Assembly (NCBI GenBank): GCA_963799975.1
Contig: CAWCZF010000006.1
Span: forward strand, 124,001-188,000
Direction of reading: 5' to 3'
DNA: 64,000 nt
Source: Actinoallomurus sp963799975
Lineage (GTDB): Bacteria > Actinomycetota > Actinomycetes > Streptosporangiales > Streptosporangiaceae
This document shows positions 24,378-34,747 of this stretch, piece after piece (the stretch's first letter is position 1; the number at the start of each line of letters is the position of its first letter). The notes under the pieces are model-generated. The model saw only the letters and a list, made by a program, of their open reading frames with translations, was not told the origin of the DNA and made no database searches. Both the position numbers and the translations under genes were made by a program.

Positions 24378-25469
24378 ATGAGTCGTACGGTCGCGGTCAT
24401 CGGCGGAGGGTACGGGGGGTCGGCGGTCGCCAAGGCACTGGACGCCGAGGCCGACGTCGTCCTCATCGACCCCCGGGACGCGTTCGTCAACGCGGCGGGG
24501 TCGCTACGTGCACTGACCCGGCCCGACTGGGCGCCCGCCATGTTCTTCCCCTTCGGCACCCTGCTCGCGAGCGGCTCGGTGCTGCGCGACCGTGCGGTGT
24601 CGGTGGATCCCGGCGGCGTCACCCTGGCCTCGGGCCGGCGGGTCGAGGCGGACTATCTGATCGTGGCCACCGGCTCCAGCTACGCGTACCCGGCCAAACC
24701 CGCCGCCGACTCCGCCGCCGAGGCGCTGGAGGACCTCCGCCGCTCGCACAAGGAGCTGACCGGGGCCGAGCGGGTGCTGATCCTCGGCGCCGGGCCGGTC
24801 GGCCTCGAACTGGCCGGGGAGATCAAGGAGGTCTGGCCGGACAAGAGCGTGACCATCGTCGATCCGGCCGGGGAGCTGCTGCCCGCCTTCCTGCCGGAGA
24901 TGCGCCAGGACCTGCACCGTCAGCTCGGCGAGCTGGGCGTCCGGCTGCGGCTGGGCACCCGCCTGACCGCGCCGCCGCCGACCGAGCCCGCACGCGCCGA
25001 GACCTTCACCGTCACCACCGAGGGCGGTGAGGAGATCGTCGCCGACATCTGGTTCCGCGCCCACGGCCTGCGGATCAACAGCGACCTCCTCGCCGACGGC
25101 CGACTCACGACCCGTACGGCAGAGGGGCGGGTCCCGGTCACCGAGAACCTCAACGTCCGTGGGTATGACCACGTGTACGCGATCGGTGACGTCACCGATC
25201 TCGCCGAGGCGAAGATGGCGGGGCATGCGATGCAGCACGCCGAGGTCGTGGCGGACAACATCGCCGCCCAACTGCGCGGCGAGCGGCCCGCGGCGCTCTA
25301 CCGGCCCGCGCCCGATCCCATGATCCTGCTGCCGCTCGGACCTCGGGGCGGCGTCGGCCAGTTGCCCGCGCCCGGCGGCCCGTTCGTCACTCCGGTGGCG
25401 ACGGTGTCGGAGTACAAGGGCGCCGACCTGTTCACCGGCCGGTTCGCCCAGCAGTTCGGCACCGCCTGA
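24378..25469 (+). CDS. FAD-dependent NAD(P)H oxidoreductase (NDH-2/AIF-like)
   Basis: A 363-residue pyridine nucleotide-disulphide-type oxidoreductase. The FAD Rossmann motif is VAVIGGGYGGSAVAKAL near residue 5, the NAD motif VLILGAGPVGLELAGEIKE near 135, and the second FAD motif VYAIGDVTDLAE near 265. No redox Cys pair and no C-terminal membrane helix are evident, so it resembles AIFM2/FSP1-like and NDH-2-like quinone reductases. The ATG at 24378 has AGGAGTG upstream. Twin palindromes in the leader and the adjacent MarR gene suggest induction by a quinone or drug. The LLM oxidoreductase follows after 36 bases, probably in the same operon. Confidence 0.88.
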   Translation: MSRTVAVIGGGYGGSAVAKALDAEADVVLIDPRDAFVNAAGSLRALTRPDWAPAMFFPFGTLLASGSVLRDRAVSVDPGGVTLASGRRVEADYLIVATGSSYAYPAKPAADSAAEALEDLRRSHKELTGAERVLILGAGPVGLELAGEIKEVWPDKSVTIVDPAGELLPAFLPEMRQDLHRQLGELGVRLRLGTRLTAPPPTEPARAETFTVTTEGGEEIVADIWFRAHGLRINSDLLADGRLTTRTAEGRVPVTENLNVRGYDHVYAIGDVTDLAEAKMAGHAMQHAEVVADNIAAQLRGERPAALYRPAPDPMILLPLGPRGGVGQLPAPGGPFVTPVATVSEYKGADLFTGRFAQQFGTA

Positions 25470-25505
25470 CGGGCCATCGACCTCACTGTGGAGAAAGGCG
25501 GGACA

Positions 25506-26420
25506 ATGCCCCTGCGAGAGGTCGTCTTCGGCTTCGGCGCGCACAGCGACATAGACGACGGGCCGGAGCTGCTGCGCATGGCTCAACAGGCCGACCGCGA
25601 CGGGCTCGACCTGTTCTCGCTGTCGGACCATCCGTACATCGGCATGCGCCTGGACGCGTACGCCGCCATCGGCTTCGTCCTCGGCCGTACGCGGACCATC
25701 GCGGGCCTGGCCAACGTCAGCAACCTGCCGACCCGGCCCGCTCCGATGCTCGCGCGTACGGTGACGTCGCTGTCGGCGCTGTCCGGCGGCCGCATCGTGC
25801 TCGGCATGGGCGCGGGCGGGCGGTGGGACCGGATCGCCGACATGGGCGTGCCGCCGCTCGCGCCGTCCGCCGCGGTGGACGCCTTCGAGGAGGCGATCGT
25901 CCTGGTCAGGGCGCTGTCGGGCGGCGGACCGGTGGTCACCCACCAGGGCGATCACTATCAGGTGCGGCGGATCGAGCCGGCTCCCGTGGCCGCGCCGCCC
26001 GTCTGGACCGGGTCGGTCGGGCCGAAGTCGCTGGCCGCCACCGGCCGGGTGGCGGACGGCTGGATCCCCGGCCACGCGGCGGACTGGCTCAGCGAGCGCT
26101 ACCGGGCGTCCCGGCCGATCATCGACGAGGCGGCGACGGCCGCGGGCCGCGATCCACGCGAAGTCCGCACCGTCTTCAACCTTCCCGGACGCATCACCGA
26201 CCGGCCCCTGCCCGCCACGCGCGACGGCGACGGCCGCTGGATCGGCGGTTCCGCCGGACAGTGGGCCGACGAGTTGACCGGGGCCGTCCTGGAGCACGGC
26301 GCGGCGGGCTTCGTTCTCTTCTCGGCCGGGGGCGGGACGCAGGACGCCCACTCGCTCGGCCGCTGGGCCCAGGAGGTCGCCCCGGCCGTACGCGAGGCGG
26401 TCGCGGCGGAGAACGGCTGA
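25506..26420 (+). CDS. LLM-class (luciferase-like) F420-dependent oxidoreductase
   Basis: A 304-residue TIM-barrel flavin/F420 enzyme: VVFGFGAHSDIDDGPELLRM, then FSLSDHPYIG, LANVSNLPTRPAPMLARTV, LSGGRIVLGMGAGG (the phosphate-binding hallmark), and VWTGSVGPKSLAATGRVADG near residue 165. In actinomycetes such proteins mostly use F420 and reduce or oxidise small organic substrates. AAAGGCGG lies before the ATG. It follows the FAD oxidoreductase closely and may share its MarR control. The substrate is unknown. Confidence 0.88.
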   Translation: MPLREVVFGFGAHSDIDDGPELLRMAQQADRDGLDLFSLSDHPYIGMRLDAYAAIGFVLGRTRTIAGLANVSNLPTRPAPMLARTVTSLSALSGGRIVLGMGAGGRWDRIADMGVPPLAPSAAVDAFEEAIVLVRALSGGGPVVTHQGDHYQVRRIEPAPVAAPPVWTGSVGPKSLAATGRVADGWIPGHAADWLSERYRASRPIIDEAATAAGRDPREVRTVFNLPGRITDRPLPATRDGDGRWIGGSAGQWADELTGAVLEHGAAGFVLFSAGGGTQDAHSLGRWAQEVAPAVREAVAAENG

Positions 26421-26511
26421 CCACCCGTTTGCAACTCGTGTCCTCGGTACCGATGAGTTTCGGCCGGCCGGTCGGTCCGACTGCCAAATGACGACATTTC
26501 GGGGGGTCACG

Positions 26512-27081
26512 ATGGGAACCGTGGTGCTGTACAAGAGCATGTCGCTGGACGGGTACGTCGCCGGTCCGCAGGTCGGGATGGAACACCCGATGGGCGAGGG
26601 CGGCACGCGACTGCACGAGTGGATGTTCGCCGACCAGCCGGACCCGCTCGACCGGGAGGTCATCGCGGCGATGTACGCCTCGATGGGCGCGGTCGTGGTC
26701 GGCCGGCGAACGTTCGAGGTCGGCCTGCCGCACTGGCAGGACACTCCCTACCCGGTGCCGACCTTCGTGCTCACCCATCAGGCGCGCGAGGAACTGGCCA
26801 TGAAGAGCGGGACGTTCACCTTCGTCACCGACGGGATCGCGGCAGGTCTGGCGGCCGCGCGGAAGGCGGCCGGAGACAAGGACGTGATCCTGATGGGCGC
26901 ACAGACGGGACGGCAGTACCTCGCGGCCGGCCTGCTGGATGAGATTCAGATCAACCTGGTGCCGGTCCTGCTGGGCCACGGCACCCGGCTGCTGGACGAG
27001 GTCGGCCCGATCGAACTGGAGCGTACGCAGGTGATCGCCACCACCCGCGCCACGCACCTGCGGTTCCGTGTCGTGAAGTAG
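26512..27081 (+). CDS. Dihydrofolate reductase-fold protein (RibD C-terminal domain)
   Basis: A 189-residue single-domain protein of the RibD_C/DHFR-like family: VVLYKSMSLDGYVAGPQVGM, then AVVVGRRTFEVGLPHW, PTFVLTHQARE, DVILMGAQTGRQYLAAGLLD and EIQINLVPVLLGHGTRL. The family binds NADPH; stand-alone members have no assigned substrate. The ATG at 26512 is chosen because GGGGGGT precedes it; an ATG at 26488 would extend the protein by eight residues without support. It is monocistronic or the third gene after the two oxidoreductases, 91 bases downstream. Confidence 0.85.
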   Translation: MGTVVLYKSMSLDGYVAGPQVGMEHPMGEGGTRLHEWMFADQPDPLDREVIAAMYASMGAVVVGRRTFEVGLPHWQDTPYPVPTFVLTHQAREELAMKSGTFTFVTDGIAAGLAAARKAAGDKDVILMGAQTGRQYLAAGLLDEIQINLVPVLLGHGTRLLDEVGPIELERTQVIATTRATHLRFRVVK

Positions 27082-27251
27082 CCGGGCGGGCGGGTGGCGG
27101 GATCCGATCGATGGGCGACGTTCGCGCCGCTGTCCGTCGAGGCGGCCGGGGGCGAACATCGTTGCCATGCCGATCATTCACTCCGCCGCGTACGGTCGCG
27201 GCCTCGCCGCCTGCCCGGTTCCCCCGATCGCGCCGGGCTGCGGCGGCTGAG

Positions 27252-28502
27252 GTGGATCTGCGGACACGGGCCCGGCCCCCACGTACGCGAGGGCGGGGGC
27301 GGAACTTCAACCTGCTCTGGGGCGGGCAGAGCGTCAGCCTCCTCGGCGATCAGATCTGCATCCTCGCGCTGCCCCTGGCCGCGGCGCAGGATCTGCACGC
27401 CGGCACCATGCAGGTCGGGTTGCTGGTCGCCGCGACCAAGGTGTCCTTCCTGCTCATCGGCCTGCCCGCCGGAGTGTGGGTGGCGCGGATCGGGCTGCGC
27501 CGCTCGATGATCGGCGCGGACGTGCTGCGCGGACTGGCCGTGCTCTCGCTGCCGATCGCGGGACTGGCCGGCGTGCTCACCCTGCCGCACCTGCTGCTGG
27601 TGGCCTTCGCGGTCGGTGTCGGGTCCGTCTTCTTCCAGGTCGCCTACCAGTCCTATCCTCCGCTGCTGACCGAGGACCTGCACGCCGCCAACACCCGGCT
27701 GTCCTTCTCCGAATCCGTCTCCCTGCTCGCAGGCCCCGGCCTGGCCGGCCTGGTGATCGCCGTGTTCGGCGCCGTACGCGCGCTGTGCGCCGACGCCGGG
27801 ACGTACCTGCTCAGCGTCGTCACCCTGCTGGCGATCCGCCACCGCGAACCCGTGCTGAAGCCCGCCGTACGCCCGCCGCTGTGGCGCGAGGTCGGCCAGG
27901 GCCTCCGGTTCGTCACCCGGCACCCGCTGCTGCGGCCGATCATGATCTGCGGCGCGCTCTACAACCTCGGCGTCGCCATGTACGACGCGATGATCGCCAT
28001 TTTCGCCGTACGGCACCTGCACATCGGCACCTTCGTCCTGGGCCTCACCCTCGCCGCGGGCGGCGCGGGGTTCCCGCTGGGGAGCCTGCTGGCGCGGCGG
28101 CTGGCCCGCCGGTTCGGCATCGGGCCGGCCATCATCGTCGCCGGGCTGCCGTCGGTGGCCGGTCTCGCGATCGGGGCGGCGGCGTACGGGGAGCTGTCGG
28201 TGTCCATGCTCGCGGCCGGCACGTTCGTCAACGGGATCGGCCAGGGCAGCTTCGCCGTGAACGCCCTCACCGTCCGCCAGATCGTGACGCCGGCGGCGAT
28301 GGCCACGCGCGCGACCGCGATCCACCGTTTCGTGACCTGGGGGGTGCTCCCCATCGGCTCGACGGTCGCGGGCGTCATCGGCGGAACGTTCGGCCTGCGC
28401 GCGGCCATGGTCGCATCCGCCGTGACCGCGACGACCTGCATGGTCCCGCTCGCCTTCTCCCCCCTCCGCACCGCACGCACGCTCGCCCCAGCCGCCGAGT
28501 GA
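27252..28502 (+). CDS. MFS exporter (enterobactin/macrolide efflux-like)
   Basis: A 416-residue major facilitator with about twelve membrane spans. It starts NFNLLWGGQSVSLLGDQICI, the usual opening of the MFS_3 drug and siderophore efflux branch, and carries the AGVWVARIGLRRSMIGADVLRG loop (motif A type) between helices 2 and 3. The C-half has the matching LGSLLARRLARRFG loop. Substrate is unknown; antibiotic or siderophore export is typical for this branch. The frame stays open upstream, but the conserved part begins shortly after the GTG at 27252, which is taken as the start. Confidence 0.87.
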   Translation: MDLRTRARPPRTRGRGRNFNLLWGGQSVSLLGDQICILALPLAAAQDLHAGTMQVGLLVAATKVSFLLIGLPAGVWVARIGLRRSMIGADVLRGLAVLSLPIAGLAGVLTLPHLLLVAFAVGVGSVFFQVAYQSYPPLLTEDLHAANTRLSFSESVSLLAGPGLAGLVIAVFGAVRALCADAGTYLLSVVTLLAIRHREPVLKPAVRPPLWREVGQGLRFVTRHPLLRPIMICGALYNLGVAMYDAMIAIFAVRHLHIGTFVLGLTLAAGGAGFPLGSLLARRLARRFGIGPAIIVAGLPSVAGLAIGAAAYGELSVSMLAAGTFVNGIGQGSFAVNALTVRQIVTPAAMATRATAIHRFVTWGVLPIGSTVAGVIGGTFGLRAAMVASAVTATTCMVPLAFSPLRTARTLAPAAE

Positions 28503-29016
28503 CCGTACCCGTCCCGAGCCCTCGCGCGGTGGTCCCGGGTACCCGCGGGCGCGGCGGGCGGCGGTCACGTCGAGACACCCCGTGCGTTGCCCGGCGAAGA
28601 CGATCTTTGCCTCGCCGAGGTGCGCGCACATTTCTTGCTTGACCTGGGTTTACGCCCTCATCAAGCACGGGTACTCACAGTAACGAAATCGCAACACTGT
28701 GTGATGAGGCCCGAGCGACTCCGTCCGAGCCATCGTGTGCGATTCGAGGAGGGTCGATGAGGGTCGAGAGGGCGAAACGACGCCGGCGGATGCTTCCCCC
28801 CATCCGCTTCACGGCGGCACCCCGCGCCATCCGGCCCTTCCTGTCCTCCAGGCGTCGGCGCCGTACGCCCCCACGGCACCGGGCCGCACCCGCCGGGTCG
28901 GCGGTCCCCGGTACCGCCGGCCCGGCACTCCCCATCATTCGGCCCCGGCCCGACCGCGATCCGGCGGCCTGACCCTGACCCTCGGTCGCCGGTGACGGCA
29001 AGGCCTGGGGACGAGC
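28503..29016. other. Gene-poor spacer
   Basis: About 510 bases between the MFS gene and a strong hairpin. The only candidate gene is the short Arg-rich frame at 28757-28972. The part at 28630-28740 is AT-richer and may hold a promoter, but I could not fix a -35/-10 pair. Nothing else is recognised. Confidence 0.5.
28757..28972 (+). CDS. Possible small basic protein, 71 residues
   Basis: The ATG at 28757 is preceded by AGGAGGG, an excellent ribosome site although close to the start. The product is very rich in Arg and Pro (MRVERAKRRRRMLPPIRFTA at the start) and ends at a TGA 45 bases before the hairpin at 29017-29058. No family is recognised, and Arg/Pro-rich frames arise easily by chance in such GC-rich DNA. 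The ribosome site, the AT-richer leader upstream and the terminator downstream are the reasons to list it. Confidence 0.3.
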   Translation: MRVERAKRRRRMLPPIRFTAAPRAIRPFLSSRRRRRTPPRHRAAPAGSAVPGTAGPALPIIRPRPDRDPAA

Positions 29017-29058
29017 GCACCGGCCCGCGGCAGACCATACGCCGCCGCGGGCCGGTGC
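29017..29058. terminator. Strong intergenic hairpin
   Basis: Two perfectly complementary 15-base arms (29017-29031 and 29044-29058) enclose a 12-base loop. Both arms are nearly pure GC. It would end transcripts from the plus strand (the MFS gene or the small frame) and could also act on the other strand. Confidence 0.75.
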
Positions 29059-29147
29059 CTTACGAACCTGTGAGGTTCAGGGCCCTGGTGAACGCGGAGA
29101 AGGCCGGGGCGATGGCGCGCCAGGTGTGACTCCCGACCGACCTTGGG

Positions 29148-29180
29148 GATGGTTCACCTCCGGAGAGAGGTGAACCATCC
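29148..29180 (-). terminator. Hairpin right after the secreted-protein stop codon
   Basis: Arms 29148-29161 and 29167-29180 are perfectly complementary over 14 bases with a five-base loop. It begins five bases beyond the stop of the minus-strand gene (29185-30162), the expected place for its terminator. Confidence 0.75.
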
Positions 29181-29184
29181 ACCG

Positions 29185-30162
29185 CTAGTTGGTCGTGGGT
29201 CTGGTCAGTGCGCCGATGTAGAGGAAGGTGTTGGCCGGGGGCCGGCCCGGTGTGGTGGTGGATCCGGCGCGGAAGCCGTTCAGGTGCCGTCCGTCGTCGG
29301 TGACCAGGGCCCAGTAGTGCAGTGAGCTGTCGCCGGTGGCGGTGTGGCAGGTCTGCGTGGCCGGATCGAGTTCGGCGGTGTTGCCGCGTACGCGCATCGT
29401 CCAGTCACAGCCGTCCGGGGTGTGGGCGTGGATTCGGCCGCGAGCGGCCTCGGCGGCGGTGGCGGCGAACCGGACCGTGCCCTGCTCTGGATGGACCGTG
29501 CCCTGGTCGGTGGCCACGATGTTGGTCAGGGTGCTTGTGTCCGCCGGGTCATAGCGGTAGTCGCCGAGGAACCGCCGTACGAACCTGGTGTCGTTCTGGC
29601 CGAAGATCACCTTGGTACGGGAGCCGGACGCCATCGGAGCGATGAGGTCCACGCCGCCCGGCTGATGGCTGACGGCCATGATCTGCTCGGTCTCCCGGGT
29701 GCCGTGCACCTGGACGGACCATTGCGTGAGGTTGCCGACGGAGCCGACCGCCGGGTTGAAGCACTGCTGGGTGGTCGATGACAACTCCAGCCCGGTGGGA
29801 TGGACGGTGAAGTTCCAGGTGCAGCCCTGATCGGTGTGCCCGTTGACCGTCCCGTTCGGGCCGGGGTAGAACACCACCCATCCGACCTGCGGGATTCGCA
29901 GCGGCAGCGGTAGTTGCGTGTCGCATCGGCCGGTGCCGTCGGGACATTCCAGCACCCCGATGTTGTTCAGCGTCGCGGCGTCCGGCTGGTCGTAGTTCCA
30001 CATGCCGTAGTACTTCGCCGCGCCCCTGCCGGTGTCGGCCGTGGCCGCCCCCGACGGGGCCGCCGGCAGGCCGACCGACAGCGCGACGACGGCCGCGAGC
30101 AGCGCGAGCGAGGTCCGCGCGGTGACGGCGATCGCCGGTGCGAATCGAGCGAGAAATGACAT
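29185..30162 (-). CDS. Secreted protein with two similar halves, unknown function
   Basis: A 325-residue exported protein. The signal peptide runs to about residue 45 (ARTSLALLAAVVALSVGLPA, then PSGAATA). Two units of about 130 residues follow with matching openings, PDAATLNNIGVLECPDG near residue 62 and PADTSTLTNIVATDQG near 205, and matching Cys/Trp pairs (GCTWNFTVH and GCDWTMRV; QCFNPAVGS and TCHTATGDS). Each half may contain one disulphide. I do not recognise the family. AAGGAGG lies before the ATG and a perfect hairpin follows the stop. The MarR-like gene just upstream on the same strand ends 27 bases... before this start, so the two may be one operon. Confidence 0.75.
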   Translation of the reverse strand: MSFLARFAPAIAVTARTSLALLAAVVALSVGLPAAPSGAATADTGRGAAKYYGMWNYDQPDAATLNNIGVLECPDGTGRCDTQLPLPLRIPQVGWVVFYPGPNGTVNGHTDQGCTWNFTVHPTGLELSSTTQQCFNPAVGSVGNLTQWSVQVHGTRETEQIMAVSHQPGGVDLIAPMASGSRTKVIFGQNDTRFVRRFLGDYRYDPADTSTLTNIVATDQGTVHPEQGTVRFAATAAEAARGRIHAHTPDGCDWTMRVRGNTAELDPATQTCHTATGDSSLHYWALVTDDGRHLNGFRAGSTTTPGRPPANTFLYIGALTRPTTN

Positions 30163-30188
30163 GACAGTGCTTCCTCCTTGTCGTCGCG

Positions 30189-30641
30189 TCACGAGGCCAG
30201 CGCTGCCGCGGCGCGTTCCCTGGCCGCCAGCGCCACTCTCAGGGCGGCGTCGAGATCGGCCTGGTCGATGCCCGCGAAAGCCACGTCGGTGCGCTGGCGT
30301 GCGTGCGCGTACAACGCCGCGAAGTAACCGGTGCCGGCCTCGGTCAGTTGCGCCGTGGCGGGGGAGCCGTCGCGGAGGCAGGTGACGTGGCCCGCCGCCT
30401 CGGCGCGTTCCAGCAGCCGCAGCGTGTCCGCCTCGGTCAGGTCCGCACGCCGGCCGAGTTCCCCGACCACCTCATCCACCGGCAGGGCCACGCCCCCTTC
30501 CTTCAGCAGGGTCAGCAGCATCCACATCGGAAAGTCCGAGTCGAAGTCCGCCAGCGCGCGACGGTGCATCGTGCCGACCAGCCGGTTGAGCTCGCCGAGC
30601 GCCCGGCCCAGGCTGGGGGGCGATGCGGGATTCACAGTCAT
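30189..30641 (-). CDS. MarR/PadR-like winged-helix regulator
   Basis: A 150-residue helical protein: LGRALGELNRLVGTMHRRAL, then FPMWMLLTLLKEGGVALPVD, EVVGELGRRADLTEADTLRLLERAEAAGHV as the helix-turn-helix, and a C-terminal dimer helix. It is a divergent MarR-type protein rather than a textbook one. The ATG at 30641 has AAGGAGA upstream. It is divergent from a true MarR gene, and the 93-base gap carries three copies of a CCAACAAT half-site. It precedes the secreted-protein gene by 26 bases on the same strand. Confidence 0.75.
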   Translation of the reverse strand: MTVNPASPPSLGRALGELNRLVGTMHRRALADFDSDFPMWMLLTLLKEGGVALPVDEVVGELGRRADLTEADTLRLLERAEAAGHVTCLRDGSPATAQLTEAGTGYFAALYAHARQRTDVAFAGIDQADLDAALRVALAARERAAAALAS

Positions 30642-30654
30642 CCGAGTCTCCTTG

Positions 30655-30728
30655 ATTGTTGGTAGAGCCAACGATGGCCACGCCAACAATACTCGGAATT
30701 GATGGTCGCGCCAACAATCGGTTAGTCT
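30655..30728. promoter_or_regulatory. Divergent MarR promoter region with three CCAACAAT half-sites
   Basis: GATGGYCRCGCCAACAAT occurs at 30673-30690 and 30701-30718, 28 bases apart. An inverted copy (ATTGTTGG, 30655-30662) faces CCAACGAT across five bases. Towards the plus-strand gene, TTGATG (30699-30704), 18 bases, TAGTCT (30723-30728) precedes a GTG by six bases. The sites cover both promoters. Confidence 0.7.
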
Positions 30729-30734
30729 GGCGAG

Positions 30735-31187
30735 GTGGACGACACTGCGAACCCGACACCGACCCGGCTGCGCGCCCTCCCGAGCTGGGTGATCAATCAG
30801 ACGGCGATCGCGGCCAACCGGCTGACCGACCGGGCGCTGGCCGACAAGGGTTCCCGCCGACACCACTTCGCGATGCTGTCGGCCCTTGAGGAGTTCGGAC
30901 CGTCCAGCCAGGCCGATCTGAGCAGATGTACGGGCATCGATCGCAGCGACGTGGTGGCGGCGGTCAACGCGATGGTCGAGCGAGGCTTCCTCCACCGGAG
31001 TCCGGACCCGGCGGACGGCCGCCGCAATATCGTCACGCTCACTCCCGAGGGGAAGGAGCACCTGGAGAGTCTCAGCGCCCACCTCGCCGACGCCCAGGAC
31101 GAACTCCTGCGCGCACTCTCCCCGGCGGAATCGAAAACCATCGTCGAACTGCTCACGCGAGTCCTCGATACTGATCGGCATGATTGA
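30735..31187 (+). CDS. MarR-family transcriptional regulator
   Basis: A 150-residue MarR protein: LSALEEFGPSSQADLSRCTG, then IDRSDVVAAVNAMVERGFLH and the wing DPADGRRNIVTLTPEGKEHL. It starts with GTG six bases after a -10-like TAGTCT, so it is probably leaderless. It overlaps the following DUF3995 membrane-protein gene by eight bases, which suggests joint expression. It and the divergent winged-helix protein probably share the CCAACAAT operators between them; which one binds which site cannot be said. Confidence 0.9.
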   Translation: MDDTANPTPTRLRALPSWVINQTAIAANRLTDRALADKGSRRHHFAMLSALEEFGPSSQADLSRCTGIDRSDVVAAVNAMVERGFLHRSPDPADGRRNIVTLTPEGKEHLESLSAHLADAQDELLRALSPAESKTIVELLTRVLDTDRHD

Positions 31188-31701
31188 GTCGGCCGCAGAG
31201 TCGCCCACCACTCGACAGCGCACGTGGGCGGCGTACGCCGCGGCGGTGTGGGCCGGCGCGTTCGCCGCGGTGAGTCTCTACTGGGCGCTGGGCGGCATGA
31301 TCGGGATCGACACGCTCGGCGGCCGGATCGAGGAGCTGGCGCGCTCCGGTGGGGCGGCCGCGAGTCTGCTGGGCTGGGGTGCCACCGTGCTGAAGGCCGC
31401 CGGCGTGGTCTTCGCGCTGGCTCTGGTGCGGCGGTGGGGCCGGGTGTTCGGTCGCCGGCCGCTGCTGGTCGCCGGCTGGGCGGCCACCGTGGTCCTGATC
31501 GGCTACGGCGGCCTGACCGTGGGTGCCGAGCTGCTGGTCGCGGTCGGCGTCCTCGTGCCGCCGGCCGGCGTCGACCGGTACGCCTTCTACTGGCATCTGG
31601 CCCTGTGGGACCCGTACTTCCTGCTGTGGGGCGTCCTGCTCGGCATCGCGATGCGCCACTACCGGCTCAACACCGGCCCGCGCCGCCCCCGTGCTCGCTG
31701 A
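31180..31701 (+). CDS. DUF3995 family membrane protein
   Basis: A 173-residue integral membrane protein with four hydrophobic helices (AAAVWAGAFAAVSLYWALGG; LLGWGATVLKAAGVVFALAL; LLVAGWAATVVLIGYGGLTV; and FYWHLALWDPYFLLWGVLLG). The pattern YWALGG near the first helix and the WDPYFLLWG stretch in the last fit DUF3995. It overlaps the MarR gene upstream and is presumably its regulated partner. Function unknown. Confidence 0.8.
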   Translation: MIESAAESPTTRQRTWAAYAAAVWAGAFAAVSLYWALGGMIGIDTLGGRIEELARSGGAAASLLGWGATVLKAAGVVFALALVRRWGRVFGRRPLLVAGWAATVVLIGYGGLTVGAELLVAVGVLVPPAGVDRYAFYWHLALWDPYFLLWGVLLGIAMRHYRLNTGPRRPRAR

Positions 31702-31741
31702 GAGCGAACAGCCTGGGGGAAATAGATCAAGGCTCTCCTTT

Positions 31742-31762
31742 CTTGAGTGTGAGTGACTCAAT
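31742..31762 (+). promoter_or_regulatory. HAIR operator (HspR binding site) before lon
   Basis: CTTGAGT-N7-ACTCAAT lies 14 bases before the lon start. It differs from the HspR consensus CTTGAGT-N7-ACTCAAG at only the last base, with exact spacing. In Streptomyces and relatives HspR represses dnaK, clpB and lon through this element, so lon here should be heat-shock induced. Confidence 0.88.
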
Positions 31763-31776
31763 CTTTGGAGGCCCTG

Positions 31777-34173
<2,397 letters not shown>

Positions 34174-34183
34174 CGGCGACGTG

Positions 34184-34217
34184 CGCGGCCCCCGCTGGGA
34201 AACCGGCGGGGGCCGCG
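34184..34217. terminator. Terminator after lon
   Basis: Arms 34184-34195 and 34206-34217 pair over 12 bases with a ten-base loop, and a short T-rich run (GTGTTTA) follows. It begins ten bases after the lon stop. Confidence 0.8.
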
Positions 34218-34292
34218 TGTTTACGCCGGTCTTAAGCTGACGTGCAGACAATTGTGGTTCTCTGGGGCCTTGCTCAATTGAGGAGAACCGGC

Positions 34293-34736
34293 ATGGCCGA
34301 ACGCGAAGAACACCCCGATGAGAGCGTCACCCCCGCCGCGCGCGAACCGGCGGCGGCCTCCACCCCTGCGCCCACCCCCGCCGCCGAGAGTCCTCCGCCG
34401 CCCGCGGAGCGCGTGGAGTACGAACGGCCGAGGCAGCCCGGCAGGTTCCAGCGCTGGTCGCAGAACGGGCCGGTGCGCCTCGGCGCGGTCGCCCTGGTGG
34501 CGGGCCTGGTCGGCGGGCTGGTCGGCGGCGGCATCGTGGCCGCGGTCAGCGACGACGGCCACGACCACGGCGGCTCGGTCCGGTTCGTGCCGGGCGGCTA
34601 TGGATTCCGCGGCCCGCAGTATCGCGGCCAGATGCCGTACCGAGGGCAGGACCCGTACCGCCGGTTCGTCCCGCGCGGGGTGCCTCGTCCGGTCCAGCCG
34701 CCGGTGGCCACCCCCACGCCGAAGGCGACCGGCTGA
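34293..34736 (+). CDS. Single-span membrane protein with low-complexity ends
   Basis: A 147-residue protein: an acidic, Pro/Ala-rich cytoplasmic N-terminus (about 1-62), one transmembrane helix at about 66-88 (VALVAGLVGGLVGGGIVAAV), and an extracellular tail with His/Asp (DDGHDHGG) and then Gly/Tyr/Arg/Pro-rich repeats (FRGPQYRGQMPYRGQDPYRR). AGGAGA six bases before the ATG fixes the start. The family is not recognised. It is convergent with the nitroreductase-like gene. Confidence 0.65.
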   Translation: MAEREEHPDESVTPAAREPAAASTPAPTPAAESPPPPAERVEYERPRQPGRFQRWSQNGPVRLGAVALVAGLVGGLVGGGIVAAVSDDGHDHGGSVRFVPGGYGFRGPQYRGQMPYRGQDPYRRFVPRGVPRPVQPPVATPTPKATG

Positions 34737-34747
34737 CCCGGGCCCGG

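Noticed and set aside
28503..29016. A non-coding RNA gene in the long spacer
   Set aside because: Apart from the terminator-like hairpin I could not define a promoter, a conserved fold or riboswitch signature.
31753..31776. Upstream GTG start for lon
   Set aside because: It falls inside the HAIR operator and lacks a ribosome site, while ATG 31777 has GGAGG and fits Lon N-termini.
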